Shown here: positions 56,001 to 64,000 of the stretch, piece after piece
Position numbering within the stretch: position 1 is the stretch's first letter
Layout of the letters: every line of letters begins with the position of its first letter
DNA from: Cololabis saira
Lineage: Eukaryota > Chordata > Actinopteri > Beloniformes > Belonidae
Direction of reading: 5' to 3'
DNA: 64,000 bases
Assembly: GCF_033807715.1 (NCBI RefSeq)
Contig: NC_084591.1
Span: 31,596,590-31,660,589, forward strand
The notes under the pieces: generated by a model
The model's input: only the letters and a program-made list of their open reading frames with translations
The model's database searches: none
Told to the model about the DNA's origin: nothing
Position numbers and translations under genes: made by a program

Positions 56001-56282
56001 CACACACACACACACACACTTAGGCCCGGTTTCACAGACAAGGCTTAAGCCTAGTCTCAGACTAAAATGCTGTTTGAGCTGGCTTAACTTTAAGTCACTT
56101 GCACAGACATATCTTAAAATAGTCATAGATTTAGTCTGTTCTGGATTAAACAAAGCCAATTGCAAGAGGGTGGATTAGAGTTACTCTAGGACTAAATTGA
56201 AGTTTATATTAATCCTGCAAAGAGGCAGGTTTAACTTCAGCTTAGTACTGTTTGTGAAAGGGAGCACAGATGGTTTGGGAGT

Positions 56283-57460
56283 ATGGAGTATTTGGAATAT
56301 CTAAATGAAGACCAATATTCGCTACAGAGGCCAGCCAGACAAATACTTGTGGATAGGAGTAATCCATTGAATCAGTTTGATGAAATAACTTTCCGAGACC
56401 GCTTTCGTATGTACAAAGAAGATGTACTGGAGATAATTACTTTGCTTGAGCCTAGACTTTCCTCCATGTCTCAAAGAGGAAGGCCTGTACCCAGTTCTCT
56501 CCAAGTTCTGATCACTTTGAGATTCTTGGCATCTGGAACCTTTCATCGTGAAACTGGTGATTTGTGTGGTGTCAGTGAAGCAACAGTGTGTAGAATAGTT
56601 CACAATGGCCCGGTTTCCCAGATCAGTTAAGTAGTTCTTAACAGCGAAAGACTTCTTTCACAGGCTCCTTAAGATGGTTTGAAAGAAGTCTTTCGCTGTT
56701 AAGAACTACTTAACTGATCTGGGAAACCGGGCCAATGTCTGCAGTGCCATTTGTGAACTGAGAAATCTGTACATTAAGTTGCCTGATGCTGCTGAGCAAG
56801 CCAACTATAAAGTGTGATTCTACGAATATGGGAACTTCCCAGGAATGATAGGCTGTATCGATGGATGTCATGTTGAAATCAAGTGTCCATCAACTCCTGA
56901 TGCTGAGGAGTACAGGAACCGTAAGAATTGGTTTTCCATCAATGTTCAGGCTGTATGCACTCCAAATTTAGAGTTTTCAAACATTGTTGCCCGTTGGAAA
57001 GGAGCAACACATGACTCAAGGATTTTTCACAACTCTTCATTGTGTGCTCAGTTTGAGAGAGGGCAACATATTGGAATACTACTTGGTGGCAGTGGATATG
57101 CTCCTATTTATTCACACCTTGGCCACATCCTACAACAACTGAGCAGCAAAGATACAACAGAGCTCATATTCGCACTAGAGGGATGGTCAAGCGTATGTTC
57201 GGAGTGTGGAAAAATCGATTCCAGTGTTTACGCAATACACTTCGTTTTGAGCCAAGAAGATGCTGCTAGGTGATCATTGCTACAACTGTTCTGCACAACT
57301 ACCTGAAGCAGCATAATTGCATAGCATAATAATCCTGACCCTCCAATGGAAGACCAGAATGATCCAGATGTGCCCATGCCGGTGGCAGAAAATAACCAAC
57401 GAGGACTTGCACTCAGAGCTGCTTTCACATTACAGCACTTCAGTTAGAAAAAAGATACAT
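56283..57460 (+). pseudogene. HARBI1-like Harbinger transposase, broken
   Basis: N-terminal part 56283-56606: MEYLEYLNEDQYSLQRPARQ, ITFRDRFRMYKEDVLEIITL (helix-turn-helix region), VLITLRFLASGTFHRETGD and VSEATVCRIVHN. It resumes in phase at 56737 with VCSAICELRNLYIKLPDA. TGA at 56816-56818 interrupts before FYEYGNFPGMIGCIDGCHVE (first catalytic Asp in IDG). ARWKGATHDSRIFHNS and LLGGSGYAPIY follow, where the second catalytic Asp of the usual LLGDSGY is Gly. After about 57110 the frame shifts, and motifs such as RMFGVWKNRFQCLR and TVLHNYLKQHNC continue in other frames to about 57450. Length before damage about 370-390 codons. Non-functional. Confidence 0.9.
56607..56733. mobile_element. 127-bp perfect hairpin MITE inside the transposase gene
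   Basis: 54-bp arms are exact complements, starting GGCCCGGTTTCCCAGATCAG, with a loop of about 19 nt. AAT at 56604-56606 and 56734-56736 is the target duplication. Removing it with one AAT restores the transposase frame exactly. Its outer GGCCCGGTTT matches the host element's own end. Confidence 0.95.
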
Positions 57461-57657
57461 TTAACCATGGAATGCATTGATTATGGCTTGTTTTTGCCTT
57501 AATAGTGTTTGTTGTGTACAACATATATAAATAGTGTGCTGAAAAATTAAATGAGAAACTCAACCAAGGCTGTTCTAAAATGTAGGTTGTGGTGACTACA
57601 ATACTCACACTCTTGTCAAGTGAGAAAACATTTATTTTCATAACATATTTCATTACA

Positions 57658-57909
57658 TTACATAGCTATCTCTTGCATCTTTATTTGAACAGCTCTCTCT
57701 TCTAATTTCATTAGATTTTCATTTTCATTTGAGTTGAATTCACTGCAAATGGCAGCCCAAGCACTCCTCTTCTTATGTTCAATAGCAGCACTATGACCTT
57801 TACTTTCAATAACAGCATGATTTCCCACAATTTGTTTAAGTAGAGTTTTTTCATACTCAGTATAGTTCTTTGAGCGTGTTCTTTTAGCTTCAACCATGTT
57901 TGGTGTCAA
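57658..57909 (-). CDS. Harbinger accessory Myb/SANT-like protein, short ORF
   Basis: 83 codons: MTPNMVEAKRTRSKNYTEYE, KTLLKQIVGNHAVIESKGHS, KKRSAWAAICSEFNSNENEN and a tail QIKMQEIAM. The order K.R..N.T..E...L...V..H..VIE.K, then K...W..I...FN resembles the Myb/SANT-like domain of Harbinger accessory proteins, which help transposase enter the nucleus and bind the ends. Shorter than the ~200 residues usual for the family; the C-terminal part is absent. Likely transposon-derived and without host function. Confidence 0.7.
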   Translation of the reverse strand: MTPNMVEAKRTRSKNYTEYEKTLLKQIVGNHAVIESKGHSAAIEHKKRSAWAAICSEFNSNENENLMKLEERAVQIKMQEIAM

Positions 57910-58175
57910 AATTCTCCAGCAAAACTGTCCTCAATTCCATTCCAGGTTTTTGTGAGCACCATTAAGCTAACAGACTGTGCTCCCACTTAAGCTAATGAGG
58001 TGTTCTCATTTAAGCTTACTCCAGGACTCCACAGTCTGGGACTAACTAAGACAAATGTAAGCCACGCTCATGCAAGCCACTTAAATGACCTAGCTTTACT
58101 AGTCTGACTTAGGCCTACTCCTGGCTTGATATAAGCCTTGTCTGTGAAACCGGGCCATAGTGTAAAGTGACTCAC

Positions 58176-58220
58176 CATGATGGATGAAGCAGCTACACTC
58201 CTCGTATCGTCCTCCTCGCT
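58176..58220 (-). CDS. SOWAH-like gene, 45-nt acidic/serine exon
   Basis: Acceptor GTTGCTTTGCAG is just above 58220; donor ATG|GTGAGT is at 58170-58175. Encodes SEEDDTRSVAASSIM in phase 0 and joins in phase to the exon at 53266-53388. Because it is short, identity rests on strong splice signals and phase rather than on homology. Upstream exons were not identified with confidence. Confidence 0.65.
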
Positions 58221-58675
58221 CTGCAAAGCAACATAACACATACATTAACATACACCTCTTCTTTAATTCATTTTCAATGGGTCCTTCTACATTTGATATT
58301 AAATATTAAATGACTAAAAATCACATATATTTGCTGAAATTATGTTTTTGATTTTTTTAATCACTTTGAAGTGATTTAAGATGTATTTTTTTTAATGTTT
58401 AAAATTTGATATTTCACCGGAAACACTTAACATTTTCTCTTTACTTATTAGACTCAAATAGTTGTTTACTACTAATAGTAACTCAGAAAGTCACATGGTC
58501 TTGATTGTTTTCTTCATCAAGTTTTTTTAAATGATCAAATATCAAAGTTTTATAGCTTTCATATGTCATTATATTTTTCATTGCAATATATTCAATGACT
58601 AAGCTGAAGTAAAGCAATAAGATTAAATGAAAAAAGCTGTGATGATGAAACAGTGGTTAATTATAGTACTACGGG

Positions 58676-60366
58676 GGCCCTGAAGTGCAAATCACAACGA
58701 CAAATCAAAAAACACAATGGCAAAAGCAAAGTCATAACCGCATAATGTAGTTGTAATTTTGCTTTTGCCATTATGTATTTTAATTTGCCTGTGTGTTTAT
58801 TTGCCAAACCAAAAAAGGTATATACCCTCTGCGACATAACAGATGAAGCTGGGCTAGCATAGGCCAGGTCACAGGGCCATTATAAATGTTCCTGGCAACG
58901 TGGTGGGAACATCACAATGTAGGCTGCCATCTCCAATATGCACTAACTTGTTTGGTGAAAAAAAAAACAAACACATGTGTGTGTGTATCTGCAAATATTT
59001 CTGTGCATGTGAACAGTCTGAAGAACTTTCTACAATTTAAACCATTTTAGTATTATGGCAAAGCATACTAAAGATGAGCGTGCTTCATTATGTCCAACAA
59101 TGTGATGTTGGTTAGACAAAAGATCTGGCAACATGAAAGACGTGTGTGCCATTTAGTGCAAAAGTTTCATTTTGATTTTATATGTAGTTGTAGTAGAAGC
59201 AGTGCTTCATTTTGCAGGATACAGTATATGAGGTATTTTGGGTGCGTGGTTTTGTAAATTGTGTGAAGTATTTTGATAAAACTAGCTTAGTTTTCAAAAT
59301 TGTGATTTAGCAATTAGAGAAAACTGTAATAGCAGCAAGTGTGTTATCCCCCACGGCGGTTATTTTTCAAAAAAGTGTAAAACACATCTTACGGGTTGAA
59401 ATGATATACAGTTTTTTCGTCCAATCAGCGATGAGTTATGAGGGATGGGAATCGAGAACCGGTTCTTGTTGAGAACCGGTTCCCAGTGTTTCAATTCCTT
59501 GGAATCGTTTGCCTTTTTCGTAAACGATTCTCTTATCGATTCCAGTGGGCGCGAATGACGTCACCAAGCACGTTGCGCAACGTGCGCATTCGCGCCCAGC
59601 AGGAAAACACGGGGACAAAGAGGCATAAACGCTCGGAAGTTTGGTTACATTTTACCAAAAAGGATGACAACAGGGCGACAATTCTTGCAATGTGGACATT
59701 TTAACAAAGGGGGGAAATTGTTAGGACTCGGCCAGCTGATGCGCTGGGAGCGCGGAGTCAGCCGGCGTGTGGTAAGGCTGATTTATGGTTCCGCGTTACA
59801 CCAACGCAGAGCCTACGGCGTAGGGTTCGCGGCTACACGCACCGTACGGCGCGCGTCGCAAAATAATTTGTGGTTTTTAGTTAATTTCTACAGAAGAATA
59901 TTTATTTTATTATTATTATTTTATATTAAATACATATTTTACTGTATATTACAAATAATTTTGTGGGGACCCCTTGGCACCATCGAGGAGCCCAAGGCTG
60001 GGGGCATCTTAAGACCTCACTTATATTTTTTTGTTCAAAGATATAAAAGTTTTATATCTTTGAACAAAAAAGATCAGAGAAACAAAGAAATCGAAACAAA
60101 GAAACAATTTTAGTATCAACTTTGTTTTATTAAAACAAAGTTGATACTAAAATTGTTTCTTCTCCTTTTTTCCAAATGAGAATCGATAAGAGAATCGATA
60201 AAGAATCGAATCGTTAAGCAGAATCGAAAATGGAATCGGAATTGAAAAAATCTTATCAATTCCCATCCCTAGTTATCTCTCCCAAGGGTACCTACCAAAA
60301 TCCGTTGTGACTTTGCTTTGGCAGTTGTGCTTTCTCTTTTGTCGTTGTTATTTGCACTTGAGGGCC
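58676..60366. mobile_element. hAT-like non-autonomous element containing another element
   Basis: Ends GGGCCCTGAAGTGCAAATCA and (complement of right) GGCCCTCAAGTGCAAATAAC followed by ACAACGACAAA on both sides. Target duplication not clear. The 830-bp element at 59441-60270 is nested in it. No transposase frame of its own was seen. Confidence 0.75.
59441..60270. mobile_element. Nested hAT-type element with BED-finger fragment and palindromes
   Basis: Ends AGGGATGGGAATCGAGAA and complement AGGGATGGGAATTGATAAG; AGTTAT in both flanks (59434-59439, 60271-60276). A plus-strand fragment near 59632-59690 reads SEVWLHFTKKDDNRAT, the beginning of a BED zinc finger as found in hAT transposases, then breaks. 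A truncated CpG-rich hairpin MITE starts at 59773 (AAGGCTGATTTATGGTTCCG). Two perfect palindromes lie at 60027-60071 and 60099-60161. The ends also contain GAATCGA.AA repeats. Confidence 0.8.
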
Positions 60367-61084
60367 ACCATATGGTATTCATCAGCTCTGGGATAAATCT
60401 ATGTATAATTTTATACTGTGTGATGTATCCAGAATATCCAGAGTGAAGCTCTTTGAAGGCGTGATGGAGGGTCAAATCTAACAAATCCATTAAATCTCTA
60501 AAAAGATGGCTACGGCTCGCAGACACACTTCAGATACCTCTGAGAGGCTGAAGCTGCTTTCATCTCCCAACCTGACATCTTTATTCACCATCCGAAGACA
60601 GTGTAGCACAGTGGAGAATCTCCTTTCAGCTTGTAAATGAGCACTGTTCCATTGTCTTCCATTTATTCTTTCATTTTCTCCATATAATACACAAATAAAC
60701 CCCTTTCATGTCTCTATTTCAGGCTCTTAGAACTCTAAAGCTTTCCACAAGTTTTTTGTGACATTTCTCTTATCAAGAGGACATTACACTGCATTCGACA
60801 TACAGTATGAGCTATCAGGAGACAATGAGGGAATTTTTAAAACTTGTTATAGTTGTTACAAAGAAATAGGCTTATCAGGAGGAACTCAGATCCTTCACAT
60901 TGTCAGTTTACCCTATATTGTGTTTTATATAAAATATGTTGATCTGAATAGATATCTTCCAAAACTTAATGACAGTTGTCTACCCACTGACTGCTACTGC
61001 ACATCTGTCATGCATCTGGTTTTGGTACATCCTTTATGTGGTTCATTTTAGGCATATGCATGTACTTATAGTAAGATACATTTA
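60367..61084. other. Intergenic/intronic stretch without supported genes
   Basis: ORFs at 60758-61051 and 60269-60526 have no family resemblance. Confidence 0.4.
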
Positions 61085-61539
61085 AAACTCCAAACTTTAG
61101 CTTTACAAAATGCTACATTGCTTATTTTTAGCAGGCTTGATTATTGTAACTGCATCTTTACAGGTTTACCTAAAAAGTCAGTTAGACAACTGCAGCTCAT
61201 CCAGAACTCTGCTGCTAGGGTCCTCATTAAGACCAAAAAAGTGGACCACATCAGTCCAGCTCTAAGGTCTTTACATTGGCTGCCTGTCCGTCCGAGGACA
61301 GACTTTAAAGTTCTGATGTTGGTCTATAAAGATCTGAATGGTCCAGGACCAAAATACACCAGGGACCTCCTGACCTGGTACGAACCTTCCAGACCCCTCA
61401 GGTCATTTGGATCTGGTATTTTATCAGTTCCCAGAGTCAGAACCAGACATAGAAAAGCTGCGTTCAGCTTCTATGCTCCACATGTCTGGAACAAACTCCC
61501 AGAAAGCCTCAGATCAGCTGAAACACTCAGTTTATTTAA

Positions 61540-62043
61540 AGGGGACCTATTATGAAAAACACGTTTTTAAACAGGCCTTGAATGTCTTAAAAACAAGCTT
61601 TTGATTGTTTTTGCTAAATAAATTAGAAATTCAGTCTCTGAACCATGTCTTTATCTTCCCATTCTCTAACCTCATTATCTATGCAGGATTCTGAGTGGGC
61701 GGGGCTATGATAATGAGGCTCTGTGCTGATTGGCTGCCTGAATGACGCGATACACCACTACGAAAAAATGGCGGAAGCTCCAGCCGGCGGAGTTGTTGTT
61801 GTTGTTCCGGCCAGAGTTAGTTGTGGCCGTGGTTTCACGCATCGCTCCTGTCGTTACGTAACGACGGGAGCAGAATCTGAACGGCTCGTAGAAGCCACAC
61901 CACACTGGATGGCTCATCCGGGCGGCTGTACAGACACTGCAGAATTTGGTTGCTTTCCTCCTTCTCTGAGTTGGCAGGCTGAGGGGAGACCACTTTATAT
62001 ATGTTAAAGCAAAAAAAAATGTGTTTTTCATAATAGGTCCCCT
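61540..62043. mobile_element. TTAA MITE (AGGGGACCTATTATG ends), 504-bp copy
   Basis: TTAA at 61536-61539 and 62044-62047. Inverted ends AGGGGACCTATTATGAAAAA and complement. Shares the AAACAGGCCTTGAATGTCTT segment and the palindrome region with 33458-34521. Confidence 0.92.
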
Positions 62044-62047
62044 TTAA

Positions 62048-62125
62048 CATGAATTTCTGAATTTCTGTTTTTAAGACATTCAAGGCCTGTTTAAAATAGG
62101 TATTAGATGCCATAATAGGTCCCCT
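62048..62125 (-). mobile_element. 78-bp left-end fragment of the same TTAA MITE family
   Basis: Minus-strand reading from 62125: AGGGGACCTATTATGGCATC, AAACAGGCCTTGAATGTCTT. TTAA at 62044-62047 and 62126-62129. Sits back to back with the full copy, so two insertions or a rearrangement happened at one target. Confidence 0.85.
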
Positions 62126-62370
62126 TTAAGTCCAGGTTGAAGACACACCTGTTCTCAGCTGCATTTGAATAAAGCTCTAAATCTGCACTTTTACTTTTAA
62201 GAAAACTTAAGAAAGAAGACAAATTTAGAAAATGTTATCTGATTGAATCTATTGTTCTTTCTTTCTTTTTTGTTTAATTTTTAAATCATGCACTTTATTT
62301 ATGTTTGAATGTAACATAAATGAATCACCTTGTTGTTGAATTGTACTATGAAAATAAACTTCTCACACAA

Positions 62371-64000
62371 CAGCAGAGCTTTTATGCAAAGTGCTCCCCT
62401 GCCATCAGGAAATGTCAGTGACACCAGGACATGAGGGAGGGCTAACCTGCTCCAGCACCTGCCAACCAGCTGTTTCCAAACTCAGCATTCATAACTGGCC
62501 ATTCTAACAACTCAGTGAGCAACAAAGAAGTAGAGCTGCACCAAGGCCCAACCAGTCATGGAATAAATCAAAGTGTTTGGCAGCAGCAGTTACCTTCTAA
62601 CACACAAATAACCACATCTGAAAACCAACGTCACACAGCAGGCAGGAAGCTGTAACTTCCGTGGATTCTGTGTGAATTCACCTACATTTTTTACCTAAAT
62701 ACTGGGATGGGATAAAGACTAGTATTTGATGATTTTAAATCGGTTTCAACTTTGGATTGAGACTGCTTTTAAGAATATGTTTTAGATGGGGTTTAAATTT
62801 GGTTTCAGGCTCATTTTGGATTGGTTTGGACTGGTTTTACGTTTGGCATGAACCTGGTTCTTGACACCAGATTTCAGACTGGTTTCAGACTGGTGTGCAT
62901 TTTTTTGTTAGAGTTATTTTGAATTTGGTTTTAGATGGACATGCTGCTGTTTTTAAGGCATATTTTGAACAATATGTCAGTTGTGTGTGATTTGATCTCA
63001 GTGTGCGTTGAGCTCTTCATTTGATCCAGTCTGACTCCACAATGCTGCCGTGAGGACTTTGAGTGCTCAGACAGTCTTCTGTGTTCTCTGAGCTGGACAG
63101 GCTGAAATTCCCTGGTGATTATGTAAAGCTTGAATGTCTCAGTAAAACGGCTTCATGGTAAAAAGACACTTTGAGGATTGTGGGTAATAAAGGAGGAAAT
63201 ACTCATCTCCTCCCTGCACAGCGGGACGACGTCCTGGTGTTATGATGGACGTTAACTGTGTTGGTGTGTCGCTGTTGAAGCCGTCCCGGGGGAGGAGGAG
63301 GAGGCTGGTCTTCATCTCCCTCATTAGTGAGCCAACACACACTCAGTGAAATTTCTCACAAAACGATTGTGACTCATGGTGGAGGTGAATTTAAGGGAAC
63401 AGAAATGAGGAATGCACAGAAGCAGTTTTTTTTCCTTTTTTTTTGCATGAAAATCTTGGAATTTATGAAACTGTATTAGCAAAGCTGCTAATGTCACTGC
63501 TCGTTTTTAGAGAATTAAGGATGTAAAAGGTTACACTAAGAAACAAGAATATTTTGCATCTGCAGAGAAAATGCAAGTGAAGTTTGAAAATATTGAGGCT
63601 GAAACATAAAGTCAGACTCATAAACATCCCAGTTTACGTGCAAAAAAGCAGGTTTTTTACACACTGGAGCCGACTAACCAAATGAAGAAGTTTCCCTGCA
63701 GCCTCCTCCTGCAGGAGGCGTGAGGGGGGGCTTTGTCATTAACTGGACAGTGGAAATCTAGGTGATGTCAACACTTTAACTAATATCAAAACTTGGAGAG
63801 GAAAAAAAGGTAAAAGTGTGTGGTGAGCTGACAAGACCTCATCATGTGAAATCTGAACGGTGACCTCTCCCTCCTCATCTTCATCCGCCTCCCTTCAGAG
63901 GAATCAACATGATAATAAAATCAACTCGCTCAGTTCCAGGAAATGTGAATGAGCTTCAGTTTCTTCCCCCAAACAAAGCAGGCGTCCGTTGGCATAACAA
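62371..64000. other. Unique-looking sequence upstream of the known exons
   Basis: No repeat family was recognised. Two minus-strand segments look faintly coding: 63184-63321 (MREMKTSLLLLPRDGFNSDT and PTQLTSIITPGRRPA) and about 63836-63895 (acidic EADEDEEGE, then VTVQISHDEV). Neither has clear splice sites. They are candidates for upstream exons of the ankyrin gene, at low confidence. Confidence 0.25.

Larger units (their letters stand above)
56023..58156. mobile_element. PIF/Harbinger transposon, 2.13 kb, inactivated
   Basis: Ends GGCCCGGTTTCACAGACAAG and its exact complement at the right. Flanks are TTA (56020-56022) and ATA (58157-58159), close to the TWA target. It carries a broken HARBI1-like transposase on the plus strand and a Myb/SANT-like ORF on the minus strand, the usual convergent two-gene layout. 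A 127-bp hairpin MITE sits in the transposase gene. Its right end is 19 bp from the splice donor of the exon at 58176-58220. Confidence 0.92.
61085..62370 (+). mobile_element. L2-like LINE, 3' end, split by TTAA MITEs
   Basis: The frame from 61118 reads FSRLDYCNCIFTGLPKKSVR, QLQLIQNSAARVLIKTKKVD, LRSLHWLPVRPRTDFKVLML, GPGPKYTRDLLTWYEPSRPL and HVWNKLPESLRSAETLSLFK: the RT C-terminal region of L2-type LINEs. At the LFK codon TTTAA a MITE enters. After 62126 the LINE resumes as SRLKTHLFSAAFE in phase. The 3' untranslated part ends near 62365 with AAAATAAAC. The best-preserved LINE frame in the window (about 140 codons). Confidence 0.9.

Noticed and set aside
60269..61051. ORFs of 85 and 97 codons
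   Set aside because: The first spans the junction of two nested elements; the second has no family resemblance or splice context.

Overview
The window looks like the nuclear genome of a ray-finned fish. It is AT-rich and non-coding for the most part, has canonical GT-AG splice sites, long dinucleotide microsatellites, and is packed with teleost-type repeats: Rex1/L2-like and other LINEs, tRNA-derived SINEs, and Harbinger, hAT, mariner and TTAA-target DNA elements. Nothing bacterial or organellar is present.

One host gene can be supported. It lies on the minus strand and runs through most of the window. Six exons (58176-58220, 53266-53388, 37908-37994, 16761-16833, 5012-5107, 4126-4274) have good acceptors, GT donors and compatible phases, and join into one open frame of 190 codons plus a stop. 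They encode the C-terminal part of an ankyrin-repeat protein of the SOWAH (sosondowah) type. The start codon and upstream exons are not identified and may lie beyond 58.2 kb or outside the window. Everything between the exons is intron.

Layout from low to high coordinate: 1-4.1 kb, sequence beyond the gene's stop codon with a 20-bp tandem repeat and a dead Rex1/L2 LINE; 4.1-5.1 kb, the last two coding exons; 5.1-16.6 kb, intron with LINE fragments, a SINE, hAT remnants and a (TA)n tract; 16.8 kb, ankyrin exon; 17.7-26.5 kb, three LINE relics, one carrying three nested insertions, and a TTAA element; 28-37.3 kb, a SINE and then a 7.16-kb foldback DNA element with at least six younger insertions inside it; 37.9 kb, ankyrin exon; 38.6-53 kb, a hAT MITE, a long (GT)n, L1-like tails, TTAA MITEs and a SINE; 53.3 kb, exon; 53.9-58.2 kb, a palindromic mariner MITE and a 2.1-kb Harbinger element with a broken transposase and a Myb/SANT ORF, ending 19 bp from a splice donor; 58.2 kb, exon; 58.7-62.4 kb, nested hAT elements with perfect palindromes, then an L2-like LINE with TTAA MITEs.

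The most unusual structures are the 7-kb foldback element, whose arms act as empty-site references for one another and whose own empty site has a paralogue at 54.4 kb; the transposase interrupted in phase by a 127-bp hairpin element; several perfect palindromes with 0-1 bp spacers; and an apparently multi-exon SOWAH-like gene in which short linking segments are missing or lie in unidentified microexons. No functional transposase, RNA gene or CRISPR array was found.
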